From Sphingomonas sp. YR710 (GTDB lineage Bacteria; Pseudomonadota; Alphaproteobacteria; Sphingomonadales; Sphingomonadaceae), in NCBI RefSeq assembly GCF_900101455.1, contig NZ_FMZJ01000004.1:1-64000 (forward strand): 64,000 nucleotides of DNA. Direction: 5' to 3'. The translations under genes were made by a program, and so were the position numbers. Below the pieces are notes generated by a model, which saw only the letters and a program-made list of their open reading frames with translations, searched no databases and was not told the DNA's origin. The stretch's first letter is position 1, and each line of letters starts with the position of its first letter. Positions 30,193 through 40,947 of this stretch are shown here, one piece after another.

Positions 30193-30648
30193 TTACGGCG
30201 CAGCCGGCATCGGAAAAGGCGCTTTATCCGGCTCGACGAAATTGCGCCGCGCTTCGACCGAAAACAGCCTGCTTTTGCTATAGAATCTGAGCGGCCAATC
30301 GCGCTGCCCCTCATCGGCTGCGAGCAGCCCATTGACCCTGTCGAGCAGGATCCGTGCATCGGTGCGCGCCAGCCAGTTGCGCACGCCGACAATGAAGCAA
30401 CGGGTGATCGTGTCATGATAGCCGCCATGATCGTCATTCACGCCGCCGACGGACTCATTGTAGCCGCCGATGATGCCCCGCAGATCGTGTTCGGGATCGA
30501 TGTCCGGGCGTTGCGTGACGATCCAGAGACAAGCGCCAAGATGCGCCTCATGAGTCCATTCGGCTTTCGGCAGGCTGCGGTCGATCAATCCGAGCGCAAC
30601 CCGATCGACGGAGGCTTTACTGTCAAACAATCTGGGAATGTGGACCAT
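30193..30648 (-). CDS. Conserved-looking protein of unknown function
   Basis: The 151-residue product is not one I can name. It is soluble and has strongly patterned segments: LPKAEWTHEAHLGACL, a glycine/histidine-rich stretch with GGYNESVGG and HGGYHDTITR, and YSKSRLFSVEARRNFVEPD. Clustered His, Asn, Asp and Gly residues suggest a metal or small-molecule site. It lies between pckA (a hairpin separates them) and the diguanylate cyclase, 52 bp upstream of the latter. Confidence 0.7.
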   Translation of the reverse strand: MVHIPRLFDSKASVDRVALGLIDRSLPKAEWTHEAHLGACLWIVTQRPDIDPEHDLRGIIGGYNESVGGVNDDHGGYHDTITRCFIVGVRNWLARTDARILLDRVNGLLAADEGQRDWPLRFYSKSRLFSVEARRNFVEPDKAPFPMPAAP

Positions 30649-30663
30649 TTCTATTCCTTGATA

Positions 30664-30707
30664 CGCAAGAAAGGCGCCCCGGCCTCAACCGGAACGCCTT
30701 TCTTGCG
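30664..30707 (-). terminator. Long hairpin after pckA
   Basis: CGCAAGAAAGGCG and CGCCTTTCTTGCG form a perfect 13-bp stem, and the 18-nt loop contains an inner CCGG/CCGG pairing. It lies 25 bp downstream of the pckA stop on the minus strand, so terminator or RNA-processing hairpin is likely. The arms are A/T-rich at their outer ends, and there is no separate long T run. Confidence 0.7.
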
Positions 30708-30731
30708 ACCTTACGGTCTGTGGTTCGGCGA

Positions 30732-32330
30732 TCAGGCAGCCTTGGGGGCAGCCTGGCGGACGCCCTCGTCGACATGTTCTTCGAATTGCTCGAAATTGGC
30801 GATGAAGCGGCCGACGAGCTTGGCGGCTGTCTCGTCATAGGCAGCCGCATCGGGCCAGGTTTCGCGCGGATTGAGGATCTTGCTGTCCACGCCGGCAACC
30901 GCAACCGGCACCTTGAAGCCGAAATTCGGATCGGTGCGGAATTCTGCGTTGTTCAGGCTGCCATCGAGCGCTGCATTGAGCAAAGCACGGGTGGCCTTGA
31001 TCGGCATCCGGCTACCGACGCCATATTGCCCGCCGGTCCAGCCGGTGTTGACGAGCCAGCAATCGACACCGCCCTTGGCGATGCGCGACTTGAGCAGATT
31101 CCCGTAAACCGACGGGTGGCGCGGCATGAACGGCGCACCGAAGCAGGTCGAGAAGGTCGCATCGGGCTCGGTAACGCCGATCTCGGTGCCGGCGACACGC
31201 GCGGTATAGCCCGAGAGGAAGTGGTACATTGCCTGATCGGGGGTTAGCTTCGCGATCGGCGGCAACACCCCATAAGCATCCGCCGTCAGGAAGATCATGT
31301 TCTTGGGAACTGGGCCCAGATTGTCCTTCGAGGCATTCGGGATGAACTCGATCGGGTAGGAGCCGCGGCTGTTCTCGGCCAGGGTCGCGTCATCGAAGTC
31401 GAGTTCGCGGCTGGTTTCGTCCATCACAACGTTTTCGAGCACGGTGCCGAAACGCTTGGTCGTCGCAAAAATCTCAGGCTCGGCCTCGGGCGAGAGGCGG
31501 ATCATTTTCGCATAACAGCCGCCTTCAAAATTGAAGACCGCTTCGTCCGACCAACCATGCTCGTCGTCGCCGATCAAGGTACGGCTGGCATCGGCCGACA
31601 GGGTCGTCTTGCCGGTGCCCGACAGGCCGAAGAAGACCGCGGTGTCGCCGTTGGGGCCGATATTGGCCGAACAGTGCATCGGCATCACGCCTGCTGCCGG
31701 GAGCTTGTAGTTGAGAATGCCGAACACTGACTTCTTCATCTCGCCGGCATATTTGGTGCCGCCGATCAGAATAAGCTTCTCGCTGAGATTGACTGCGATG
31801 ACGGTCTCCCCGCGGGTGCCGTGACGAACGGGGTCGGCTTTGAAGGTCGGAAGGTCGATGATCGTATATTCGGGGATGAAGGCGGCCAGCTCTTCGGCAC
31901 CCGGACGCACGAGCAAGGTGCGGATGAACAGATTGTGCCAGGCGAGCTCGTTGATCACGCGCACGTTGACGCGGTGCGTCGGCTGCGACCCGCCAAACAA
32001 ATCCTGAACGAACAAGCTGTCCTTCGTGCCAAGGTGGGTCAGGAAGTCCGCCTTCAGGGCAGCGAAATGCTCGGGCGTCATGCCCTTGTTGGTCTTGCCC
32101 CACCATACTGTGGACTCGGTTTCGGCATCGCGAACGATAAATTTGTCATTCGCCGAACGACCCGTATGTGCGCCGGTCTTCACGACCAGCGGGCCATCCT
32201 TAGCCAACTGGCCTTCCCCGCGGGCCAGCGCATGCTCCACGAGCGGCGCAGTGCCGAGATTCCAGAACAGCTTGGCGCCAACGGCGATGCCCTGCTGATC
32301 AAGGCCAAATGCGGGGGTTAACTCGGGCAC
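30732..32330 (-). CDS. pckA: Phosphoenolpyruvate carboxykinase (ATP)
   Basis: Gluconeogenic enzyme converting oxaloacetate and ATP to PEP and CO2. The 532-residue product has the P-loop [13 protein letters not shown], the metal/kinase-2 segment [21 protein letters not shown] and [11 protein letters not shown]. Start is GTG 32330 with AGGAGAT 7 nt upstream. It is divergent from chvI. The same pckA next to chvI-chvG layout is known in Rhizobiales, where ChvI influences pckA, so shared regulation through the 266-bp gap is plausible. Confidence 0.96.
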   Translation of the reverse strand: MPELTPAFGLDQQGIAVGAKLFWNLGTAPLVEHALARGEGQLAKDGPLVVKTGAHTGRSANDKFIVRDAETESTVWWGKTNKGMTPEHFAALKADFLTHLGTKDSLFVQDLFGGSQPTHRVNVRVINELAWHNLFIRTLLVRPGAEELAAFIPEYTIIDLPTFKADPVRHGTRGETVIAVNLSEKLILIGGTKYAGEMKKSVFGILNYKLPAAGVMPMHCSANIGPNGDTAVFFGLSGTGKTTLSADASRTLIGDDEHGWSDEAVFNFEGGCYAKMIRLSPEAEPEIFATTKRFGTVLENVVMDETSRELDFDDATLAENSRGSYPIEFIPNASKDNLGPVPKNMIFLTADAYGVLPPIAKLTPDQAMYHFLSGYTARVAGTEIGVTEPDATFSTCFGAPFMPRHPSVYGNLLKSRIAKGGVDCWLVNTGWTGGQYGVGSRMPIKATRALLNAALDGSLNNAEFRTDPNFGFKVPVAVAGVDSKILNPRETWPDAAAYDETAAKLVGRFIANFEQFEEHVDEGVRQAAPKAA

Positions 32331-32596
32331 GAATAATCTCCTGTGGTCGGGAAAGTGGCCTGAACGGCCGTTCCCTGCTTCTGATCGGTCTGCGCGCCAG
32401 TCTGACGATGCCGCATCCGACCGATTCCTTCACTCTTCACGTGCGCATAATTGCAAAGGCCCGGATCGTAAAGCGATCGTTGGAGACGGTTGAATGCCCT
32501 TTGCCTGTGCGCTAAGACTGCATCCGCAACTTTCGGACACGTCGTTCTCGGGCACGATCTCGGGCCAGATAAACCTCAGGGAGGCCATCCGGTCCC

Positions 32597-33304
32597 ATGT
32601 CGGCTTCCATAGCGCTCGTCGATGACGATCGTAATATCCTCACCTCTGTATCGATCGCGCTGCAATCCGAAGGGTTTACGGTCCGAATCTATTCGGATGG
32701 TGAAACGGCACTCAAGGCGCTGCTGGACAATCCGCCGGACCTCGCCGTGCTCGATATCAAGATGCCGCGGATGGATGGCATGGAACTGCTCCGCCGGCTC
32801 CGTGAGAAAAGCGCCGTGCCGACGATCTTCCTGACGTCCAAGGATGATGAACTCGACGAAGCGCTCGGCCTCGCGCTCGGCGCCGATGATTATATCACCA
32901 AACCCTTCTCGCAACGGCTTCTTATCGCCCGGATTCGCGCGATCCTGCGCCGCACCGAATTGCGGGCGGGCGGAGAGCCTGCTGCCGATAGCCCCCCCGC
33001 CGAGCGCATCGTTCGCGGGCGGCTGGAGATGGATCCGGCACGACATCGTGTGCAATGGAACGGCCAGGACGTCACATTGACGGTAACGGAATTCCTGATC
33101 TTGGAGGCCCTTGCCCAGCGTCCGGGCTTCGTCAAATCGCGCGACCAGTTAATGGACACCGCTTACCAGGACGATGTCTATGTCGACGATCGCACGATCG
33201 ACAGTCATATCAAGCGCCTGCGCCGCAAGTTCCGGCAGGTCGACAATGACTTCAAGGCGATCGAGACCCTTTACGGCGTAGGATACCGGTTTGCTGAGGA
33301 GTGA
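32597..33304 (+). CDS. chvI: Response regulator ChvI
   Basis: OmpR-type response regulator of 235 residues. Receiver domain (about 1-120) with the acidic pair in LVDDD, phosphoacceptor Asp in [11 protein letters not shown] and Lys in YITKPFS. A winged-helix DNA-binding domain (about 135-230) ends in [10 protein letters not shown]. In alphaproteobacteria ChvI with ChvG controls envelope, acid-stress and metabolic genes. It starts the chvI-chvG-hprK-rapZ-EIIA-HPr operon. GGGAGG lies ~12 nt before ATG, a rather long spacing. Confidence 0.92.
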   Translation: MSASIALVDDDRNILTSVSIALQSEGFTVRIYSDGETALKALLDNPPDLAVLDIKMPRMDGMELLRRLREKSAVPTIFLTSKDDELDEALGLALGADDYITKPFSQRLLIARIRAILRRTELRAGGEPAADSPPAERIVRGRLEMDPARHRVQWNGQDVTLTVTEFLILEALAQRPGFVKSRDQLMDTAYQDDVYVDDRTIDSHIKRLRRKFRQVDNDFKAIETLYGVGYRFAEE

Positions 33305-34874
33305 CGACGGAACGACGTTTCGCGGCTGGGCCGCGGGCGGCTCGCTGACGACACGCATTCTGGCGGTCAACATCATAGCCTTGGCGATGTTGGCGGGCGG
33401 CTTTTTTTATCTCGAGAGTTTTCGTTCACAGCTCGTCGATGCGCGCGTGGAGGAAACAGCGTCACAGACACGACTGATTGCCGAAGCCATAGCTGCCGCG
33501 CCGGATGGCGGACGCGGCCCGCTGATCGCCAAGGTCGGCATGGCGACCGGGACGCGCCTGCGCATCTTCGATTACGGTTCAGCAACCGATAACGGCCGTC
33601 CTCAACTCGATAGCTGGGCCATCACTGGCCCGACATATGAGTTGCGCGATCCGACGATGGAAGATTGGCAGAAGCGCGTGGCTCGGTTCCTGGACCGGGT
33701 CATAGATCGCGTGGTCGGCGCCGACCGTCCCAAAGATTTTGCCGAACCACGCAATGATGAATTGCGAGAATGGCCCGAAGCGCGGGGCGCGATCGAAACG
33801 CACAATATCATTACCTCCGTGAAGCGTGCTCCCGATCGTACGCCGGTGATCATTGCCGCCATACCGATTCCTGGCTCGCGCCCGGACCGCAGCCAGGTGC
33901 TGCTCTCGACTGAAAACCAGCGCGACATTACCCGCATCGTACGCGCCGAAAGGCTACGCCTGGGGATCGTCCTGCTTATCGTCGTTGTGCTCTCCGTGCT
34001 GCTTTCGCTGTTCCTGGCGCGTACGATCGTTCGGCCGCTGCGCCGGCTCGCGCTGGCCGCGCACCGGGTTCGGCTCGGCCGCGCCCGGGAAGTGCAGGTG
34101 CCGCGCCTGCCCTCCCGCCGCGACGAGATTGGCACGCTCGCCCGTGCATTGTCCGACATGAGCATGGCCATCCGGCAGCGTATTGACGCTACCGAGGCCT
34201 TCGCTGCTGATGTCACCCATGAACTGAAAAACCCGCTGGCGTCCCTGCGGTCGGCGGTCGACGCGCTGGCGTTGGTAAAGGATCCGGCGCTGCAGCAGCA
34301 ATTGATCGACGTGATTCAGGATGATGTCGCCCGGCTCGATCGGCTGATCACCGATATTTCGGAAGCATCGCGCGTTGATGCAGAACTCGCTCGCGCACGG
34401 TTCGAGACGATCGATCTCGGCGTGATGATCGAAGGGTTGGTGTCTTCCCGCGAAGTCCGCAACCGCAACGGCGACGTCCGGGTTGCCTTTGCCAGACCGC
34501 ATCGCGGAACCGCAGTCGTATTCGGCGATGGATCACGCCTGACCCGCGTGGTCGAAAACCTTGTCGAAAACGCCATATCCTTTTCGCCAAAAGGCGGACT
34601 GGTTCAGGTCGCTGCCACCCGTGATGGAGAAGATGTGCTGATCCGGGTCGAGGATGAAGGGCCCGGCGTTCCCGCCGAGGCGCGCGAGGCGATATTCAAC
34701 CGCTTTCACAGCGTCCGGCCGGAAACCGAGCAATTCGGACGCCATAGCGGGCTCGGCCTGGCTATCGCCAAGGCGATCGTAGAGGGCCATAATGGCACCA
34801 TTGAGGTTCAGGATCGCGACAATGCCCCGTCCGGCGCCAAATTCGTGATCCGCCTGCCCGTGGCCAGTCGATGA
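33291..34874 (+). CDS. chvG: Sensor histidine kinase ChvG
   Basis: Inner-membrane kinase, 527 residues. Membrane helices at about 21-43 and 222-246 enclose a ~175-residue periplasmic sensor domain. HAMP follows (about 245-300), then HisKA with the phosphoacceptor His in [13 protein letters not shown] and HATPase_c with [16 protein letters not shown] and [13 protein letters not shown] 33291 overlaps the chvI end by 14 nt. ChvG is the cognate kinase of ChvI. In relatives a periplasmic repressor (ExoR) modulates it, and none is visible here. Confidence 0.92.
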   Translation: MLRSDDGTTFRGWAAGGSLTTRILAVNIIALAMLAGGFFYLESFRSQLVDARVEETASQTRLIAEAIAAAPDGGRGPLIAKVGMATGTRLRIFDYGSATDNGRPQLDSWAITGPTYELRDPTMEDWQKRVARFLDRVIDRVVGADRPKDFAEPRNDELREWPEARGAIETHNIITSVKRAPDRTPVIIAAIPIPGSRPDRSQVLLSTENQRDITRIVRAERLRLGIVLLIVVVLSVLLSLFLARTIVRPLRRLALAAHRVRLGRAREVQVPRLPSRRDEIGTLARALSDMSMAIRQRIDATEAFAADVTHELKNPLASLRSAVDALALVKDPALQQQLIDVIQDDVARLDRLITDISEASRVDAELARARFETIDLGVMIEGLVSSREVRNRNGDVRVAFARPHRGTAVVFGDGSRLTRVVENLVENAISFSPKGGLVQVAATRDGEDVLIRVEDEGPGVPAEAREAIFNRFHSVRPETEQFGRHSGLGLAIAKAIVEGHNGTIEVQDRDNAPSGAKFVIRLPVASR

Positions 34875-35332
34875 CAGAAGATCAACATCAGGATGAGCAT
34901 CGCAACCCGATCCATGCCACGAGCGTGGTGATCGACGGTCGCGCGCTCCTGCTCTCCGGACGATCGGGCAGTGGAAAATCCGATCTGGCGCTGCGGCTGA
35001 TCGACCGCGGGGCGCTGTTGGTCAGCGATGATTATACCATGCTTGAAAATCGTGGCGGCATATTGTTCGCGGCGGCACCGCCCCAAATAGCCGGAAAGAT
35101 CGAGATCCGCGGTATCGGATTGGTCGATCTGGCGTGCGCCAAGGCCGCGCCGGTTGCGCTCATGCTGATGCTGGATCAGCAGGCGGACCGCATGCCTGCC
35201 GACCAAATGGCTATAATCAGGCTCGAGGGTGTCGAGATCCCCACCCTGCCCCTTGCACCGTTCGAAGCATCCGCTCCGCTCAAGGCCGAAGCTGCGCTGC
35301 GACTTCGCGGCCTGGAGGTAACGGCGCAGTGA
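34871..35332 (+). CDS. hprK: Short HPr kinase/phosphorylase-type protein
   Basis: This 153-residue protein is the truncated alphaproteobacterial form of HprK, lacking the ~130-residue N-terminal domain of Firmicutes HprK. It has the Walker A motif SGRSGSGKSDLALRL, the SDDYTMLE metal region and IEIRGIGLVDL, the HprK/P signature region. In the family it phosphorylates HPr on a serine. An HPr with a matching Ser site is encoded at 36682. ATGA overlap with chvG and GTGA overlap with rapZ. Confidence 0.88.
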   Translation: MTEDQHQDEHRNPIHATSVVIDGRALLLSGRSGSGKSDLALRLIDRGALLVSDDYTMLENRGGILFAAAPPQIAGKIEIRGIGLVDLACAKAAPVALMLMLDQQADRMPADQMAIIRLEGVEIPTLPLAPFEASAPLKAEAALRLRGLEVTAQ

Positions 35333-36273
35333 CCGAACTGAAGGGCCCGCAGAAAATCCTGTTCGTGACCGGCATGTCTGGCGCCGGCAAATTGACAGCG
35401 TTGAAGACGTTCGAGGATATGGGCTGGGAAACGGTCGACAATTTGCCGCTGTCGCTGCTCGATCAGTTGCTCGCCGCCGCGCCGCCGGAGGGGGCGACCG
35501 ACAGCAATCGGCCGCTGGCGATTGGCATCGACAGCCGGACTCGCGATTTCGACTGCGATCTGGTCGTGCGCAGGGTTCGGAGCCTGCGCGACGGCGAGGG
35601 CCGCGACGCGGGCATCCTGTTCCTCGATTGTAGCGGCGTGGAGATCGCACGCCGCTATTCGGCAACACGCAGCCTGCACCCGCTGGCATTGGATCGCCCG
35701 ATTGAGGATGGCATCACGCATGAACGCGAGTTGTTGGCCCCGCTGCGTGAGGCCGCCGATCATCTGATCGAAACCACGGGCCGGACCACCAACGATCTGC
35801 AGGCCTTGCTGCGATTGCGCTTCGGCGACTCGGGCCAGCATGGGACGATGCTGACCGTGATGTCGTTCGCCTTTTCGCGCGGCGTGCCCCGCGATGCGGA
35901 TCTGATGTTCGACATGCGCTTCCTGCGCAATCCGCACTGGGATCCGTTACTGCGGCCCAAAACCGGCCTCGATCCGGATGTCGGTGACTATATCGCTGCG
36001 GACCCCATCTACGCCGAGGCCCGGCGACGTATCGAAGATCTTATCCTTTTGCTGCTACCCCGCTATGAAGGCGAAGGGAAAAGCTATGTTACGATCGCAA
36101 TCGGATGTACCGGGGGCAAACATCGTTCGGTTCACATTGCAGAATGGCTCGCTGGACGGTTGCGCGACGCTGGTTTTTCGCCCACGCTCCAACATCGCGA
36201 TCTGACACTGGAGATTTCGGGCGCGGAGGAGAGCATCGTGCCGGGCGTGGGATCACGAGGGATGGTCGGGTAG
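35329..36273 (+). CDS. rapZ: RNase adapter protein RapZ (variant Walker A)
   Basis: RapZ/YvcJ family, 314 residues. In E. coli RapZ guides RNase E to a small RNA that controls glmS, and many members bind nucleotides. GTG 35329 overlaps the hprK stop. The C-terminal domain is well preserved (MSFAFSRGVPRDADLMFDMRFLRNPHWD and IAIGCTGGKHRSVHI). The P-loop reads GMSGAGKLTALK: the residue after the catalytic Lys is Leu (TTG) where the motif needs Ser or Thr. A single base change from TCG would explain it. ATP binding may be weakened. Confidence 0.9.
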   Translation: MTELKGPQKILFVTGMSGAGKLTALKTFEDMGWETVDNLPLSLLDQLLAAAPPEGATDSNRPLAIGIDSRTRDFDCDLVVRRVRSLRDGEGRDAGILFLDCSGVEIARRYSATRSLHPLALDRPIEDGITHERELLAPLREAADHLIETTGRTTNDLQALLRLRFGDSGQHGTMLTVMSFAFSRGVPRDADLMFDMRFLRNPHWDPLLRPKTGLDPDVGDYIAADPIYAEARRRIEDLILLLLPRYEGEGKSYVTIAIGCTGGKHRSVHIAEWLAGRLRDAGFSPTLQHRDLTLEISGAEESIVPGVGSRGMVG

Positions 36274-36277
36274 TAAG

Positions 36278-36685
36278 ATGATCGGATTGGTGCTTGTTAC
36301 ACATGGCCGCCTGGCTGCCGAATTCGTGACGGCGATGGAACATGTGGTTGGTCCGCAGACGGCGATCGAGGCGATCTGTATCGGCCCCGACGACGATATG
36401 GAGAGCCGCCGCACGGATATCGCGCGCGCGGTGCAGGCCGTGGACAGCGGCTCCGGCGTGATCCTGCTGACCGACCTGTTCGGCGGAACGCCATCCAATC
36501 TGGCGATCTCGCTGATGGAACCGGGGCGTATCGAAGTCATCGCAGGCATCAACCTGCCCATGCTGATTCGGCTTGAAGGCGCGCGTAAGATGATGAAGAT
36601 CAAGGCTGCAGTTGCGGCTGCGCGCGATGCCGGCCGGAAATATATATCGGTCGCATCTGAAGTCTTAGGAGAGGCTGCTGCATGA
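36278..36685 (+). CDS. PTS EIIA component, mannose/fructose family
   Basis: The 135-residue protein has the EIIA-Man fold signature. It begins GLVLVTHGRLAAEF, where the His is the phosphoacceptor, and contains ILLTDLFGGTPSNLAI and AGINLPMLIRL. No EIIB/C/D transport proteins are encoded nearby, so it is likely a regulatory phosphocarrier rather than a sugar-uptake part. It starts 4 bp after rapZ, and its stop overlaps the HPr start (ATGA). Confidence 0.9.
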   Translation: MIGLVLVTHGRLAAEFVTAMEHVVGPQTAIEAICIGPDDDMESRRTDIARAVQAVDSGSGVILLTDLFGGTPSNLAISLMEPGRIEVIAGINLPMLIRLEGARKMMKIKAAVAAARDAGRKYISVASEVLGEAAA

Positions 36686-36957
36686 CGATGCTCTTCCAGC
36701 GGGAAGTCCAGATCACCAATATCCGCGGCCTGCATGCGCGTGCGAGCGCTAAGTTCGTGACCCTGGCCAGCGCGCAAAGCGCCAATATCGAAGTCGAGAA
36801 GGATGGTTCAAAGGTCGCCGGCACGTCGATCATGGGGTTGATGATGCTGGGTGCCGCCAAGGGCGATAGCGTGATCATCTCGGCAACCGGCGATGGTGCC
36901 GAAAAGGCGATCACCGTGCTGGCCGAACTGGTCGAAGGCAAGTTCGGCGAGGATTGA
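36682..36957 (+). CDS. HPr-family phosphocarrier protein
   Basis: The 91-residue protein has the PEP-dependent phosphorylation His in NIRGLHARASAKF and the possible HprK-target Ser in GTSIMGLMMLGA. It passes phosphate between enzyme I and EIIA proteins. Together with hprK and EIIA it forms the alphaproteobacterial regulatory PTS cassette. Enzyme I is not in the window. It ends the operon, and the following ~130 bp hold the unresolved start of the next gene. Confidence 0.93.
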   Translation: MTMLFQREVQITNIRGLHARASAKFVTLASAQSANIEVEKDGSKVAGTSIMGLMMLGAAKGDSVIISATGDGAEKAITVLAELVEGKFGED

Positions 36958-37092
36958 GCGACCAATTACTTTTGTCGTTCTGGCGCCTCAGAGCACGCGG
37001 ATCATAGTTCGCGGCAACGGACGCTGAATCCAGTTCAGCATGATGAGCAATGCAGCTATGGCTCGGCTCTCAACCCAACCGGAACCCTTGCC

Positions 37093-37896
37093 CTGCCCCG
37101 CCAGATCACCGCCTTTTCCAATCCGCTGATCAAGCGGGTGCGTGCGCTTCGCGAAAAGCGCCATCGTCGCGAGGAAGGCCTGTTTCTTGCGGAAGGGCTG
37201 CGCATCCTCACCGAAGCGGCGGATTGCGATATCCTGCCCGAATACATCTTCTTCGCGAAAGAATCGGCCGCGCATCCGCTGACGCAGCGTTTGGTCGATG
37301 CTGTGGAGGCCAAGGGCGGCGAGGCGATCGAGACCGATCGCGATATCCTGTCGAAATTGTCGGGCAAGGATAATCCGCAGACGGTGATCGGCGTGTATCG
37401 CGAGTTTGATACGTCGCTCGCCCGGATCGATAGGAGCGCCTCCGACATCTGGATCGTCGCCCAATCGCTGCGCGATCCCGGCAATCTGGGCACGATCCTC
37501 AGAACAGGTGATGCCGTCGGCGGCGGTGGCCTGATCCTTGTCGACGATTGTGTCGATCCCTTTTCCGTGGAGGCCGTACGGGCGACGATGGGCGCTTTGT
37601 TCACGCAGCGCATCGCGACCGCCCGCTGGGAGGAGTTCCTGCTTTGGCTGCGAACCGGGCCGGGGCAGCTCGTCGGCACCAGCCTGAAGGCGACACACGA
37701 TTATCAGGCGCCGCGCTACGCCGCTCCCACCTTCCTGCTCGTCGGCAATGAGGCACAGGGCCTGCCGGCGGCCTATGAGGCCGAATGCGACTTGCTGGTG
37801 AAGATGCCGATGCTCGGGAGCGCCGACAGCCTCAACGTCGCGGTCGCCACCGCTGTGATCGCCTATGAGGTGCTCAATCAGCGGCGCGCGCGATGA
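37093..37896 (+). CDS. TrmH/SpoU-family RNA 2'-O-methyltransferase, start uncertain
   Basis: SAM-dependent RNA ribose methyltransferase. The N-terminal substrate-binding part includes ITAFSNPLIKRVRALREKRHR, and the trefoil-knot SPOUT domain has SLRDPGNLGTILRT, LLVGNEAQGLP and MLGSADSLNVAVATAV. The first normal start in frame is GTG 37138, which would drop the conserved ITAFSNPLIKR segment. The frame is open back through 37000 without ATG, GTG or TTG. CTG 37093 with GGAA 8 nt upstream fits. Alternatively a one-base deletion separates it from an ATG-started frame at 37039. ATGA overlap with greB. RlmB- or RNA-specific function cannot be told from sequence. Confidence 0.85.
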   Translation: MPRQITAFSNPLIKRVRALREKRHRREEGLFLAEGLRILTEAADCDILPEYIFFAKESAAHPLTQRLVDAVEAKGGEAIETDRDILSKLSGKDNPQTVIGVYREFDTSLARIDRSASDIWIVAQSLRDPGNLGTILRTGDAVGGGGLILVDDCVDPFSVEAVRATMGALFTQRIATARWEEFLLWLRTGPGQLVGTSLKATHDYQAPRYAAPTFLLVGNEAQGLPAAYEAECDLLVKMPMLGSADSLNVAVATAVIAYEVLNQRRAR

Positions 37897-38378
37897 CCGA
37901 TCGGCCGAATTATATCAGCCCTGCCGGTTTCACCGCCATGCGCCAACGCTACGAGCAGCTCTTCTCGATCGATCGCCCCGCGTTGGTCGAGGTTATCAGT
38001 TGGGCTGCGGGCAATGGCGACCGCTCCGAAAATGGCGACTATATCTACGGCCGCAAGAAACTCCGGGAGATCGATCGCGAACTGGCCTTTCTGTCCAAGC
38101 GGATGAAAAGCGCGAAGGTGATCGATCCATCGCAGCAGGTCGATCGTTCTAAAGTCTATTTCGGGGCAACGGTCGTTGTCGTCGACGAAAATGATGTCGA
38201 ACGGACGGTGACTCTGGTCGGCGACGACGAGACCGACGCCGGTACGGGCCATATCGGATGGCGCTCCCCGCTCGCCTTTGCCCTGCGCGGCGCCGCCGTC
38301 GGAGACCTGCGGCGCGTCCAGTTGCCGGTAGGTGAGAAAGAACTTGAGGTTCTCTCAATAACCTACCCAGAAATTTGA
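37893..38378 (+). CDS. greB: Transcription elongation factor GreB
   Basis: GreB reaches into RNA polymerase and triggers cleavage of backtracked RNA. The 161-residue product has the N-terminal coiled coil with the acidic tip NGDRSENGDYIYGRKKLREID (the YGRKK feature favours GreB over GreA) and a C-terminal FKBP-like domain (ITYPEI end). Its start overlaps the methyltransferase stop by 4 nt. A strong bidirectional hairpin follows. Confidence 0.93.
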   Translation: MTDRPNYISPAGFTAMRQRYEQLFSIDRPALVEVISWAAGNGDRSENGDYIYGRKKLREIDRELAFLSKRMKSAKVIDPSQQVDRSKVYFGATVVVVDENDVERTVTLVGDDETDAGTGHIGWRSPLAFALRGAAVGDLRRVQLPVGEKELEVLSITYPEI

Positions 38379-38380
38379 GA

Positions 38381-38410
38381 AATCCTCCCCGAGTGACCTC
38401 GGGGAGGATT
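38381..38410. terminator. Bidirectional hairpin between greB and lon
   Basis: AATCCTCCCCGAG and CTCGGGGAGGATT are perfect 13-bp arms around a TGAC tetraloop. It lies 2 bp after the greB stop and 7 bp after the lon stop on the other strand, so it can end both transcripts. Its CCTCCCCGAG core resembles the left hairpin of the intergenic repeat at 56035-56154. Confidence 0.85.
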
Positions 38411-38417
38411 TAGCGTT

Positions 38418-40823
<2,406 letters not shown>

Positions 40824-40868
40824 GCAATCTCCGATGATGGGGTACCGATCCCCATCGCTACCTGCTCT

Positions 40869-40895
40869 ATATGGGTGACAGGGGTTCAGGATCAA
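40869..40895 (-). promoter_or_regulatory. Predicted RpoH (sigma-32) promoter of lon
   Basis: On the minus strand TTGATC (40895-40890), a 14-bp spacer and CCCATAT (40875-40869) match the heat-shock pattern CTTGAA-N13-15-CCCATnT, exactly at -10 and partly at -35. lon is a classic RpoH target. The site is 46 bp before the start codon. Confidence 0.45.
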
Positions 40896-40947
40896 TGAAC
40901 GCTATATCATTAACCGTATCCGCGTTGAATTTTCCCGGCTCTGCTGT

